Assembly (NCBI GenBank): GCA_964203235.1
Contig: CAXNLE010000003.1
Coordinates: 1 to 64,000, forward strand
Source of the DNA: BACL27 sp964203235
Lineage (GTDB): Bacteria > Actinomycetota > Acidimicrobiia > Acidimicrobiales > Ilumatobacteraceae
DNA length: 64,000 bases
Direction of reading: 5' to 3'
The translations under genes were made by a program, and so were the position numbers. Shown here one piece after another: positions 1 through 8,929 of this stretch. How positions within the stretch are numbered: the first letter of the stretch is position 1; every line of letters starts with the position of its first letter. The notes under the pieces are model-generated. The model searched no databases. It was not told the DNA's origin and saw only the letters and a list, made by a program, of their open reading frames with translations.

Positions 1-40
1 GCTTACGCCTACGAAGGTTCAAATCCTTCCCGGCCCACCA
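1..40 (+). tRNA. tRNA-Tyr, 3' part only
   Basis: The window opens inside a tRNA. Visible are the end of a long variable arm, a T-arm (stem GAAGG/CCTTC around TTCAAAT), the 3' acceptor strand CCGGCCC, discriminator A and an encoded CCA at 38-40. The variable-arm sequence matches the class II tRNA-Tyr of actinobacteria as I remember it, and tRNA-Tyr is expected just upstream of tRNA-Thr/tRNA-Met. The anticodon lies outside the window, so identity is by similarity and context. Confidence 0.75.
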
Positions 41-109
41 TTTGCTAGGTTTGCAAATTAATTAGACTGCAGTAATTCTTAACATTTTAACAACAGGCAG
101 GACATAATC

Positions 110-940
110 ATTCCAACAAAAAGTCCGCTTATTTCCGTTTGCATACCGACTTATAACGGCGCAGAGTTTATTTCGGAGACTATTAAAAGTGTGTTGAGTC
201 AGTCTCTCCAAGATTTTGAAATAGTTGTTTCTGACGATGGGTCAACTGACGAAACAACCAAAATTATTGAAGGCTTCAAAGATGAGCGGATCACAAAAAT
301 TGACTGCTTGCAGAGAGTTGGTGCAGAGGCAAATTGGAACAATGCTGTTGCGATATCCAATAGCGGTCTGATAAAACTGCTTTGTCAGGATGACATCATT
401 TACGAAGACTGTCTAGCGAGCGAAGTCTCTGCCTTAACTAGTGGTGAAAATGCTGATTGTTCATTCTGCTTTCACACGAGAGACTTGGTAACGGCGAGTG
501 GTAAATATATGTGGGATCCAATTCGAAGTGATTTTCCGAATCGAAAATATTCACTGAGAGATCTCTTGCCGCAGATAGTCAGAAGTGGTGGCAATCCAAT
601 TGGGCAGCCAATGGCAGTAACTTTCAGAAAAGAGTCATTTCAAAAAGCCGGCTGCTTTCGCGGTGAGTTTGCAATCGACCTAGATATGTGGGTGAGTCTG
701 CTAGAGGTTGGAAACGGTTTGGCGTTAGGAAAGGTGCTCTCTGCGTTTCGTGTCAACAGTAACTCTTGGGGAAGTGAACTTTCAAAGCAGCAGTTTGAAA
801 TGATGTTTGACTTCAATCTGAGAATGCGGACCAAACACCCAAATATTGTGACAAGACTTGACTCGCAGAAAGGACGCTTAAAATGCGTTATTCGAACATG
901 GGCTCGTCGCTTTGCGTCGCGTTGGGTGTTTAGAAACTAG
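110..940 (+). CDS. Glycosyltransferase family 2 (start codon uncertain)
   Basis: GT-A fold glycosyltransferase, probably transferring a sugar in surface-glycan assembly. The family N-terminus is clear: SVCIPTYNG (about 134-160), then the nucleotide-binding FEIVVSDDGSTDE (from about 215); a second aspartate motif is in DLDMWVSL. The conserved N-terminal strand is in frame well upstream of the first GTG (191), but the frame contains no ATG, GTG or TTG between the stop at 80-82 and that GTG. I placed the start at ATT 110, downstream of the purine-rich AGGCAGG; ATA 104 is an alternative. It may use a rare start, or be a 5'-damaged gene fused behind tRNA-Tyr. About 276 residues. Confidence 0.7.
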   Translation: MPTKSPLISVCIPTYNGAEFISETIKSVLSQSLQDFEIVVSDDGSTDETTKIIEGFKDERITKIDCLQRVGAEANWNNAVAISNSGLIKLLCQDDIIYEDCLASEVSALTSGENADCSFCFHTRDLVTASGKYMWDPIRSDFPNRKYSLRDLLPQIVRSGGNPIGQPMAVTFRKESFQKAGCFRGEFAIDLDMWVSLLEVGNGLALGKVLSAFRVNSNSWGSELSKQQFEMMFDFNLRMRTKHPNIVTRLDSQKGRLKCVIRTWARRFASRWVFRN

Positions 941-976
941 ATACTTTGTTAGCTGCTACAACGCATGTGAATTGTC

Positions 977-1474
977 CTACAGGATGATTTGCATCACTGC
1001 AATATCTAACCACTTGCCGAATTTACGTGCGACTTGTTGCTCAATGCCGACAAGTTTAAACCCGCACGCCGTATGCAATTCTCGTGACGCAATGCTGGTT
1101 GACTCAATTCGGGCAATGACGCTGTGAAATCCTGAGACTGTTGCAACGTCAATTAAATGTGTAAGTACTTGTCGGCCAATGCCGCGTCGAGCAACATCAC
1201 GTCGCACATAAACAGAATTTTCGACAGTTGTTCGATACCCAGATCGGTCCTTGTATTCGCTGAGTGCACCGAATCCTAAAACCGTGCCAGCAGAGTCAAC
1301 TGCAACAACCGCACAAAATGCTCCACTGCGTGCGGCGATCCACTCTTGCTGAACTTCAAGTGTTCGCGGCACGAGATCCATTGTTGAAGTTTCATTTTCG
1401 ACTTCGTGGTTATAGATCGCTTGAATCGCTTGCGAATCATCGCTAATCGCTTCACGAATAGTCAAAGTTGACAT
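977..1474 (-). CDS. GNAT N-acetyltransferase (phosphinothricin acetyltransferase-like)
   Basis: 165-residue GNAT-fold acetyltransferase using acetyl-CoA. It begins MSTLTIREA and carries the Pat-type features YNHEVENETST (about residues 21-31), VYVRRDVARRGIGRQVL, which is the acetyl-CoA pyrophosphate loop R-x-x-G-x-G/A (about residues 88-104), and HTACGFKLVG near the C-terminus. Length is normal for the Pat/YncA group. It is the only minus-strand gene in the first 60 kb and lies back to back with tRNA-Thr. The acceptor (an amine of a toxin, amino acid or sugar) cannot be told from sequence. Confidence 0.85.
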   Translation of the reverse strand: MSTLTIREAISDDSQAIQAIYNHEVENETSTMDLVPRTLEVQQEWIAARSGAFCAVVAVDSAGTVLGFGALSEYKDRSGYRTTVENSVYVRRDVARRGIGRQVLTHLIDVATVSGFHSVIARIESTSIASRELHTACGFKLVGIEQQVARKFGKWLDIAVMQIIL

Positions 1475-1557
1475 TGCTAAAACACTATCTTTCGGGGCGT
1501 AGTCAGTTCCCGCTATATTGAAGGCGAAATCTGTGAGGTTAAATCTAAGCAGTGTTC

Positions 1558-1630
1558 GCCCTCTTAGCTCATTCGGTAGAGCACTTCCATGGTAAGGAAG
1601 AGGTGGTGGGTTCGATTCCCACAGAGGGCT
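1558..1630 (+). tRNA. tRNA-Thr (anticodon GGT)
   Basis: Cloverleaf with acceptor GCCCTCT/AGAGGGC, D-arm GCTC..GAGC, anticodon stem CTTCC/GGAAG around the loop ATGGTAA (anticodon GGT), and T-arm GTGGG TTCGATT CCCAC. Discriminator is T. CCA is not encoded. Confidence 0.95.
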
Positions 1631-1641
1631 CAGTAATACAA

Positions 1642-1715
1642 GGCGACGTAGCTCAGTTGGTTAGAGCATCCGGCTCATAATCGGAAGGTCATCGGTTCGA
1701 GTCCGATCGTCGCTA
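1642..1715 (+). tRNA. tRNA-Met (anticodon CAT)
   Basis: Acceptor GGCGACG/CGTCGCT (first pair G-T), D-arm GCTC..GAGC, anticodon stem TCCGG/TCGGA around CTCATAA (anticodon CAT), T-arm ATCGG TTCGAGT CCGAT. The paired acceptor end suggests elongator tRNA-Met. It lies 11 nt after tRNA-Thr; CCA is not encoded. The next gene begins almost at once. Confidence 0.93.
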
Positions 1716-1754
1716 CAAGTGAAGAATCACGTGCAAAGTAGAGTGCAATATCGT

Positions 1755-3521
1755 ATGAAACAAGAAGATTCAAAGGCACGCAACTCGTTTGTTGTGTGGC
1801 GATTACTCACTTTGACAGAGCGCAGATCTTTAATCGGAATCATCTTTCTAATTTTGGTTGGCATGGTTCTTGAAACTTTAAGTCTGGGCATTGTTGTGCC
1901 GGTCGTGGCGATCTTAACGCAAGACGATTACGCAACAAAATATAAGTGGCTTAGCGACTGGTTAGGTTCGCCAAGTCGTGAAGACCTAATTATTCTTGTG
2001 ATGGTGTCGATGGTCGTCGTATACATCGTGAGAAGCATATTTTTACTTTGGAGTTCTTGGATCCAAAAGGGTTTCAGCGCAGCTTTATCTGGTCGACTAT
2101 CGCAACGACTATTTACGATTTATTTGCGGCAGCCATATATGTTTCACTTACAACACAACTCGTCGACTCTGATGCGAAATTCGCGCAATGCGAATGTTGT
2201 CGTATCGGGTGGTATTGATCCGACACTGGTGCTTCTTACTGATGGGCTAGTAGCAGTCGCATTATTCTCACTTTTAATTGTGATTGAACCGGTTGGCACA
2301 ATTATCACGATTGTTACTTTTGGCGTGGGAGCTTTGACATTTCAAAAATTAACTCGAAAGCGAATTGACAAATGGGGTGATGAAAAAAATACTCATGACG
2401 GAATGATTCTTCAACATCTTCAGCAGGGACTCGGAGGAGCAAAGGATGTCAAGATTCTTGGTCGCGAAAGTGAGTTTCTTGCACAACACGAAAAGCATCT
2501 AAACGAAAGTTTGCGAATAAGTCGTGTATACACAGTTTTACAAAGTGTGCCGCGAGTTTGGATGGAGATCCTCACAATCACCGGGTTGAGCGCACTTGTC
2601 ATCAGTATGGTTTTGCAAAAGCAGGCATTCGCCGAGATAATTCCAACGCTTGGTTTATTCGCCGCCGCAGCGTTTCGAGTCATGCCATCAATCAATCGTT
2701 TACTGGGTTCTCTTCAAACACTAATTTTCAGTCGCGCGATTATTAGTTCCGTTTACGAAGATTTCAAACTTGATGCGCCAGATTCGCCAGAAAATAAAAC
2801 CGTCACACCGTTCAAAGATCAACTCGAATTAAAAAATCTTGGTTTTCAATATCCAACTGCGGTCAGGCCTTCGTTGCAAGATGTTTCGCTGGTTGTGCGC
2901 CGTGGCGAAGCAGTAGGTTTCGTTGGGCCAAGTGGCGCTGGTAAGAGCACACTTGTCGACGTAATTCTTGGGCTTTTTGCGCCGACATCCGGCACGGTAT
3001 TGGTAGACGGTCTTGACATTCAAGACAGCCTAAGAAATTGGCAAAATCAAATTGGCTATGTGCCACAAACTATTTATCTGACAGATGACTCTTTGCGGCG
3101 CAATGTGGCCTTTGGACTAGGCGATGAAAATATTGATGAACAAGCAGTCGTCAATGCGATCCGCCTTGCGCAACTTGAAGAATTCGTCGCATCGTTGCCA
3201 GAGAAATTAAGCACGGTTGTCGGTGAACGTGGTGTAAGGCTTTCAGGCGGGCAACGTCAACGAATCGGTATTGCTCGAGCGCTATATCACAACCCAAGTG
3301 TTTTGGTTCTTGACGAAGCGACAAGTTCTCTAGACACGCCAACCGAACATGGAGTTATGCAGGCGGTGCAAGCTCTGCAAGGCACAAAGACGGTGATCAT
3401 TGTGGCTCACCGATTGAGCACCGTCGAATACTGCGATCGTCTGTACCGAATTGAAGATTCGCGAATGACCGAACAGGGCACTTTTGACGAAGTCGTTAAA
3501 CGTGCTGCGCTCAGGGGATAA
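1755..3521 (+). CDS. ABC transporter, fused permease and ATPase (glycan flippase type)
   Basis: Half-transporter of the MsbA/PglK kind, likely flipping a lipid-linked glycan across the membrane. The N-terminal ~330 residues carry about six hydrophobic segments. The ATPase domain has Walker A GPSGAGKST (about residue 390), the Q-loop in IGYVPQTIYL, signature LSGGQRQRIGIARAL (about 495), Walker B VLVLDEATSSLD and the H-loop IVAHRLS. I prefer ATG 1755 (588 residues). GTG 1719 is in frame and would add 12 residues, but it lies only 3 nt after tRNA-Met. It heads the sugar cluster; the next gene follows after 5 nt. Confidence 0.9.
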   Translation: MKQEDSKARNSFVVWRLLTLTERRSLIGIIFLILVGMVLETLSLGIVVPVVAILTQDDYATKYKWLSDWLGSPSREDLIILVMVSMVVVYIVRSIFLLWSSWIQKGFSAALSGRLSQRLFTIYLRQPYMFHLQHNSSTLMRNSRNANVVVSGGIDPTLVLLTDGLVAVALFSLLIVIEPVGTIITIVTFGVGALTFQKLTRKRIDKWGDEKNTHDGMILQHLQQGLGGAKDVKILGRESEFLAQHEKHLNESLRISRVYTVLQSVPRVWMEILTITGLSALVISMVLQKQAFAEIIPTLGLFAAAAFRVMPSINRLLGSLQTLIFSRAIISSVYEDFKLDAPDSPENKTVTPFKDQLELKNLGFQYPTAVRPSLQDVSLVVRRGEAVGFVGPSGAGKSTLVDVILGLFAPTSGTVLVDGLDIQDSLRNWQNQIGYVPQTIYLTDDSLRRNVAFGLGDENIDEQAVVNAIRLAQLEEFVASLPEKLSTVVGERGVRLSGGQRQRIGIARALYHNPSVLVLDEATSSLDTPTEHGVMQAVQALQGTKTVIIVAHRLSTVEYCDRLYRIEDSRMTEQGTFDEVVKRAALRG

Positions 3522-3526
3522 CCCAA

Positions 3527-4738
3527 ATGACGCGAGATTCTCAAATTGATGTTGTAATTGTTGGTGGTGGAATAGTCGGCCTTGCAACCGCAAACTCGTT
3601 GCTCTCATCTAATCCAAACTTAAAATTGATTGTCTTAGAAAAAGAATCGTCACTTGGTGCGCACCAGACAGGTCATAACAGTGGAGTTATTCATTCAGGT
3701 TTGTACTACAAGCCCGGTTCGCTTAAGGCGAAAAACTGCATTGAGGGATATACGAAACTGCTTCAGTTTTGTCGCGAGCATGATATCGCCCATGAAATTT
3801 GTGGAAAGGTCGTAGTCGCATTATCTGAGCAAGAGCGTTCACAACTTGAGATGCTTCGCCAGCGTGGCGAGCAAAACGGCTTAACTGGTATCCGTCGATT
3901 AAGCAAAACAGAAATAGTCGAAATAGAGCCACACTGCTCTGGCATTGACGGTTTATTTGTTCCACAGACAGGCATCGTCGACTACGGAGCAATGACCATG
4001 CACCTCGCCGAGAGAATTCAAAACTTCGGCGGACAAATTCTCACGAATAATGAAGTAATTGAAATTACAGAATCATCAAATACAGTTCGGGTTTGTACAG
4101 CGCGACAGCAATTTACAACACGAGCTTTAATTACTTGTGGTGGATTGCATTCCGATCGGCTTGCGATGCAAACTCAGCCAGATCTTGATTTGAGAATTAT
4201 TCCATTTCGCGGTGAATATTTTGAACTAAAAGAATCTGCAAAACATCTTGTTCGTAGTTTGATTTACCCTGTGCCTGATCCGAACTTTCCTTTTTTAGGT
4301 GTGCACTTCACCAGACGCATTGATGGAACTATTGAGTGCGGCCCAAATGCGGTCTTGGCATTTGCACGTGAGGGATATCGAAAGACTGATATTTCGATTC
4401 GTGAGTTCGCGCAGACTTTGGCATGGCCTGGTTTTCGAAAGATTGCCCTCAAATATTGGCGAACTGGTCTCGGCGAATATCATCGATCTTTCAGCAAAAA
4501 CGCGTTTGTTGCTGCGCTCCAGAAACTTGTGCCAGAAATCACGGCAGATGATCTGCAACCCACCAGTGCTGGTGTTCGAGCCCAAGCCTGTAGTCGTGAT
4601 GGAGGTTTGTTAGATGACTTTGAAATTCGACAAAGAGGACGAGTGGTGCACGTTTGTAATGCTCCGTCTCCTGCGGCAACTGCATCTCTAGCAATTGGTG
4701 ACGCGATCGCATCTCGTGTTTCGACGATCGTAGAGTAG
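3527..4738 (+). CDS. lhgO: L-2-hydroxyglutarate oxidase-like FAD enzyme
   Basis: 403-residue FAD-dependent oxidoreductase of the DAO/glycine-oxidase fold. It has the dinucleotide motif VIVGGGIVGLATA at residues 9-21 and the LhgO hallmark HNSGVIHSGLYYKPGS. The best-known reaction is oxidation of L-2-hydroxyglutarate to 2-oxoglutarate at the membrane. Placement inside a sugar cluster is odd. It could supply or salvage 2-oxoglutarate for the oxygenase-like gene at 10704, or it may have been recruited to oxidise a sugar acid; both are inference. It lies 5 nt after the ABC transporter. Confidence 0.82.
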   Translation: MTRDSQIDVVIVGGGIVGLATANSLLSSNPNLKLIVLEKESSLGAHQTGHNSGVIHSGLYYKPGSLKAKNCIEGYTKLLQFCREHDIAHEICGKVVVALSEQERSQLEMLRQRGEQNGLTGIRRLSKTEIVEIEPHCSGIDGLFVPQTGIVDYGAMTMHLAERIQNFGGQILTNNEVIEITESSNTVRVCTARQQFTTRALITCGGLHSDRLAMQTQPDLDLRIIPFRGEYFELKESAKHLVRSLIYPVPDPNFPFLGVHFTRRIDGTIECGPNAVLAFAREGYRKTDISIREFAQTLAWPGFRKIALKYWRTGLGEYHRSFSKNAFVAALQKLVPEITADDLQPTSAGVRAQACSRDGGLLDDFEIRQRGRVVHVCNAPSPAATASLAIGDAIASRVSTIVE

Positions 4739-4773
4739 AATCTAAACAATTATTTTCTGAACGGGTAACAATT

Positions 4774-5343
4774 ATGCAACAACACATCACTGACTATTCG
4801 GCTCGACTTGCAGGGGCATTAACCCTGCCAGCGATAAATAAAGTTCCTGATCTCGCAGCTGCTTTTAAGCAAGCGTGGGACACGAAAAAAACAATTTATC
4901 TTTGCGGTAACGGTGGAAGCGCTGGCAATGCAATCCACTTGGCTAATGACTTCATTTATGGAGCAGGTTTAACGCGCGGTATCGGTTTGCGGATTGAATC
5001 TCTCGCTGCAAACTCGGCAGTTTTGACATGCCTTGCTAACGACATTGGATACGAAGAGGTTTACGCCGAACAACTTCGCGTCAAAGCAAACTCTGGTGAC
5101 GTGCTGTTGGTATTTTCAGGCAGCGGCAATTCACCAAATATCGTTCGCGCTCTTGAAATGGGTAACAAGCTCGGAATGGAAACTTTTGCAATTCTTGGTT
5201 TCTCCGGTGGAAAATGCAAAGACATCGCAAAGCATCCATTGCATTTCGCAATAGATGACATGCAAATCGCCGAAGACTTGCAGTTAATAATCGGTCACAT
5301 GATCATGCAGTGGCTTTGCGATAGCGCAAATAGCGCCAAGTAG
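4774..5343 (+). CDS. SIS-domain sugar-phosphate isomerase, GmhA-like
   Basis: 189-residue SIS protein resembling sedoheptulose-7-phosphate isomerase GmhA. Visible are CGNGGSAGNAIHLANDF (about residues 46-62) and VFSGSGNSPNIV, the sugar-phosphate loop. Compared from memory with E. coli GmhA, catalytic Glu65 aligns with Asp in ANDF. The His180 region (QE-I-H) aligns with AEDLQ, so the usual catalytic histidine seems missing. The substrate may therefore not be the canonical heptose. With the HldE-like gene (14301) and the nucleotidyltransferase (15728) it still suggests a GmhA-HldE style route. Confidence 0.8.
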   Translation: MQQHITDYSARLAGALTLPAINKVPDLAAAFKQAWDTKKTIYLCGNGGSAGNAIHLANDFIYGAGLTRGIGLRIESLAANSAVLTCLANDIGYEEVYAEQLRVKANSGDVLLVFSGSGNSPNIVRALEMGNKLGMETFAILGFSGGKCKDIAKHPLHFAIDDMQIAEDLQLIIGHMIMQWLCDSANSAK

Positions 5344-5359
5344 ATAATCGAGATTTATC

Positions 5360-6352
5360 ATGACGACTGCAATCGTTACAGGCGGCGCGGGCTTCATTGG
5401 TAGCCATCTCGTAGATGCTTTACTTGCGGAAAATATCACAGTTCGAGTAATCGATAATTATTCAACTGGTCGGCCAGAAAATCTTGCACATGTTGCTGGG
5501 CAAGTCGAGTTAGTCGAGGCAGATTTCGCAAAGCCAGGTAGTTGGCAAAAACTTTTTCAAGATGCTGACTGGGTGTTTCACCTTGGCGCCCTTGCCGACA
5601 TCGTGCCAAGTATTCAACGGCCCGCAGATTACTTTCAGGCCAATGTTGACGGCACATTTAATGTTTTAGAGGCTGCAAAAAATGCTGGCGTCAAAAGATT
5701 TGTCTATGCAGCCTCGTCGTCGTGTTACGGAATTCCAGATAAGTATCCGACTTCAGAAGCCGCCGAGATTTCGCCGCAATATCCGTATGCGTTAACAAAA
5801 CGACTAGGTGAAGAACTTGTGATGCACTGGGCGCAGTTATATAACTTGCCAGCAATTGCATTGCGTCTGTTTAACGTCTACGGTCCGAGGTCACGAACTT
5901 CTGGCACCTATGGTGCCGTGTTAGGTGTGTTCCTCGCACAGAAGTTAGCGAACAAGCCATTCACTGTTGTTGGCGACGGCACGCAAACGAGAGATTTTAC
6001 GTATGTAACCGATGTTGCCAATGCATTTTTGACGGCAGCACAAAGTTCAGTTTGCGAAGAAATCTTTAATGTCGGTAGCGGTGAAACTGTTTCGGTGAAT
6101 CGCTTAGTTGAACTTCTCGGTGGAGAAGTCACGTATATTCCTAAGCGTCCTGGTGAACCCGACTGCACATTCGCCGATATCACGAAAATTCGCAGTGAAC
6201 TGAAATGGCAGCCAAAAGTTGATATCAAGCAAGGCGTTGACAATGTTCTAGCGAATATTGATTATTGGAAGTCAGCACCAGTTTGGACGCCCGCAACGAT
6301 TGCAACGGCGACAGAAGACTGGTTCAAGTATCTTGGTAGCAATGACAAATAA
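5360..6352 (+). CDS. NAD-dependent nucleotide-sugar epimerase/dehydratase (extended SDR)
   Basis: 330 residues of UDP-glucose-4-epimerase type. It has the NAD-binding TGGAGFIGSHLVDALL (residues 7-22), an acidic end of beta-2 in VIDNYSTGR, catalytic Ser region YAASSSCYG and the Y-x-x-x-K motif YALTK. The C-terminal substrate domain includes LFNVYGPR and RDFTYVTDVA. It acts in the cytoplasm on a nucleotide-sugar, converting C4 or C5 configuration; exact substrate unknown. It lies 16 nt after the SIS gene and overlaps the next gene by 11 nt. Confidence 0.9.
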   Translation: MTTAIVTGGAGFIGSHLVDALLAENITVRVIDNYSTGRPENLAHVAGQVELVEADFAKPGSWQKLFQDADWVFHLGALADIVPSIQRPADYFQANVDGTFNVLEAAKNAGVKRFVYAASSSCYGIPDKYPTSEAAEISPQYPYALTKRLGEELVMHWAQLYNLPAIALRLFNVYGPRSRTSGTYGAVLGVFLAQKLANKPFTVVGDGTQTRDFTYVTDVANAFLTAAQSSVCEEIFNVGSGETVSVNRLVELLGGEVTYIPKRPGEPDCTFADITKIRSELKWQPKVDIKQGVDNVLANIDYWKSAPVWTPATIATATEDWFKYLGSNDK

Positions 6353-7325
6353 AATATTTATAACAGGCGGCGCCGGATACGTGGGATCAATGTTGGTGCC
6401 ACGACTTCTCAAAGATGGTCACTCGGTGACAGTCATTGATTTGATGTGGTTTGGCGATGACGTAATTGACGCTCACCCAAACCTAAAAATGGTTAAGGGC
6501 GATATTCGTGATCAGAAATTATTGAAAGCCGAAATTCCTGGTCATGATGTTGTAATTCACTTGGCTTGTATTTCGAACGACCCGAGTGTTGACTTAGACC
6601 CAGAACTTGGTCGCTCGATAAACCTTGATGCGTTCAGGCCATTGGTTGAGATCAGCAAAGCAAGTGGTGTCAAGCGATTTATTTATGCGTCATCATCGTC
6701 TGTTTATGGCGTGAAAAGTGAGCCGAACGTTTCAGAAGATATGTCGCTTGAGCCTTTAACTGATTATTCAAAGTTCAAGGCCGACTGTGAAAAAATTATC
6801 GCAGAATATCAGTCAGATGATTTCACGACTGTGACAATCCGTCCAGCAACTGTCTGTGGCTATTCACGTCGGCAGCGACTTGATGTTGTTGTCAATATTC
6901 TTTCGAACTTGGCTTTTCACAAGCGAAAAATTACTGTATTTGGCGGTCAGCAACTTCGCCCGAATATTCACATCGCCGACATGGTTGAAGCGTACGTCGT
7001 GTTATTGAACGCTCCGAAAGAATTGATCGCTGGCGAGATTTTCAATGCTGGTTACGAAAATCAAAGCGTTGAAGAACTTGCACTTTCGGTTCGAGATGTA
7101 ATGGGCGATGATGTCGAACTAGTAACTTCACCATCAGACGACAATCGTTCGTACCATATCTCATCTCAAAAAATTTCAAAAACACTCGGCTTCGTGCCAC
7201 AGCACACGATTAGAGATGCAATTGTTGACATGAAGTCTGCACTTGAAGGTGGTTTATTGCCAGACTCGTTGACCGATGATAAATACTTCAACATCAAGCG
7301 AATCCAATCTGAAAAGTTGGCGTGA
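6342..7325 (+). CDS. NAD-dependent epimerase/dehydratase (second extended SDR)
   Basis: 327 residues when started at ATG 6342 (MTNKIFITGGAGYVGS); an in-frame extension to 6258 lies inside the previous gene and lacks family similarity. The N-terminal Rossmann motif is TGGAGYVGS, the serine region YASSSSVYG and the catalytic motif YSKFK; NIHIADM is the usual late motif. It is related to but distinct from the preceding epimerase. It overlaps that gene by 11 nt and the following gene by 4 nt (GTGA), which indicates translational coupling. Confidence 0.9.
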   Translation: MTNKIFITGGAGYVGSMLVPRLLKDGHSVTVIDLMWFGDDVIDAHPNLKMVKGDIRDQKLLKAEIPGHDVVIHLACISNDPSVDLDPELGRSINLDAFRPLVEISKASGVKRFIYASSSSVYGVKSEPNVSEDMSLEPLTDYSKFKADCEKIIAEYQSDDFTTVTIRPATVCGYSRRQRLDVVVNILSNLAFHKRKITVFGGQQLRPNIHIADMVEAYVVLLNAPKELIAGEIFNAGYENQSVEELALSVRDVMGDDVELVTSPSDDNRSYHISSQKISKTLGFVPQHTIRDAIVDMKSALEGGLLPDSLTDDKYFNIKRIQSEKLA

Positions 7326-8929
7326 TATTGAGGATCGGCCTCGATTTTGATAACACGATTGCCAATTACGACCAAGCATTTCCAGAAGTTGCACGAATTC
7401 TTGGTTACGAGACCAAAACTCTAAACAAGCGTGACTTAAAACTTGATCTGCTTAAAAAGCCTGACGGTGAAACCGAATGGCAGAAAGTTCAAGGTTTGGT
7501 CTACGGAAAGTTCATTGATCTTGCTTCTCTGTATCCCGGTGTATTCGAGTTTGTGTTGCGGGCATTATCAGGCATAAACGAAGTTTTCATCGTTAGTCAT
7601 AAAACCGAATTAGGTCATTTTGATGAATCGCGCACACCTCTTCGCCAAGCTGCAACAAACTGGCTGATTAATCAGAAACTCGTTGGTGACTCTGATTTAA
7701 GTATTAAATTGCAGAATGTTTTTTATGCCGAAACTCGTGATGAGAAAATTAATAAAATCACTGAACTAAAACTTGATGTATTCATTGATGATTTAGATGA
7801 AGTATTAAGTGACAAATCGTTTCCAAAGGAAACTAAAAAAATTCTGTTTGGATACGCGACTTCGACAGATCAAGAAATATCAACGATGTACTCGTGGCGT
7901 GAAGTCGGTGACGAATTGTTTGGCGATATTGATTCGAGCGTCATATTGGCAGGCGCTAAATTTGTTTGCCCAGAGTTGAATTGCACATCGGCACAACGCG
8001 TTGAGGGTCGCGGCAACAGCAAAATTTTCCGTGTTGAAACTAGCGATGGTTCTATTGCGCTTAAGGTCTACCCTGACTTAGCAGTTGATAATCGCTTGCG
8101 GCGCAACGCCGAGTGGCAGGCGTTGAATTTTCTTCAACAAAATGAGATGCGGGTTCCAAAACCAGTACAAACAGACTCAAAACTCAACTGGTCTTTAATT
8201 GAGTGGATAGATGGCGCACCAGCAGATCCCCAAAACCAAGCACATCTTGATCAGGCTGCAAGTTTTATAAGAGATTTAAATCAAGCCAGTCGTGCGATCA
8301 CTTCAGGAAGCGTTTTTGGGTTAGCAACAGAAGCATGTTTGAATCCGTCATTTATTGAAAATCAAATCAATAATCGGCTCACTGCACTCAAATCGGTTGA
8401 AGATTCTGCACTGCGAGAGTTCATTGACAAAGATCTTTCACCCACTTTGGCTAGAACTATTGAGAAAACTCGTCAATTGATGGTTGACGATTATGACACA
8501 ATTCTTGATCAAAAATATTGGACTTTGAGTCCGTCTGATTTTGGCTTGCATAACGCAATCGCCACGCCTCAAGGTGATCTTGTATTTTTTGATTTTGAAT
8601 ATTTCGGCTGGGATGATCCTGTCAAACTGACGGCTGATGTTTGTTTACATCCTGGAATGTCTCTTGCCGAGAGCGCACAGCAGCGTTGGATCAGCGAAGC
8701 CAAAAAGATGTTCGCAGACGATTCGAGCTTTGATTTGCGTTTGAATGCTCTCTATCCGTTGTACGCAATCAGATGGGCGTTAATTATGTTAAATGAATAC
8801 AGAACCGACAAAATAAAGAACAGATTAAACGCACAGAGTAGAATGCAGTCTGATATTCGTGGCGCACAGTTAAAACAATTGGAGAAAGCAAAGTTGATGT
8901 TGAAGAATGCAGACCGGACTGTTTTGTAA
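7322..8929 (+). CDS. HAD-like phosphatase / aminoglycoside-phosphotransferase-like kinase fusion
   Basis: 535 residues with two recognisable parts. The first (~1-200) begins MILRIGLDFDNTIANYD, which is the HAD motif I (D-x-D-x-T at residues 8-12), and has a later acidic motif VFIDDLDEV. The second (~220-535) resembles APH/choline-kinase folds: ALKVYP with the ATP-binding lysine, a Brenner-like catalytic stretch in LSPSDFGLHN (His-Asp order altered to S-D-F-G-x-H-N) and FFDFEYFGWDD, the metal-binding aspartate. It may form and remove phosphate on one sugar intermediate. Substrate unknown. Start GTG overlaps the previous stop. Confidence 0.8.
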   Translation: MILRIGLDFDNTIANYDQAFPEVARILGYETKTLNKRDLKLDLLKKPDGETEWQKVQGLVYGKFIDLASLYPGVFEFVLRALSGINEVFIVSHKTELGHFDESRTPLRQAATNWLINQKLVGDSDLSIKLQNVFYAETRDEKINKITELKLDVFIDDLDEVLSDKSFPKETKKILFGYATSTDQEISTMYSWREVGDELFGDIDSSVILAGAKFVCPELNCTSAQRVEGRGNSKIFRVETSDGSIALKVYPDLAVDNRLRRNAEWQALNFLQQNEMRVPKPVQTDSKLNWSLIEWIDGAPADPQNQAHLDQAASFIRDLNQASRAITSGSVFGLATEACLNPSFIENQINNRLTALKSVEDSALREFIDKDLSPTLARTIEKTRQLMVDDYDTILDQKYWTLSPSDFGLHNAIATPQGDLVFFDFEYFGWDDPVKLTADVCLHPGMSLAESAQQRWISEAKKMFADDSSFDLRLNALYPLYAIRWALIMLNEYRTDKIKNRLNAQSRMQSDIRGAQLKQLEKAKLMLKNADRTVL

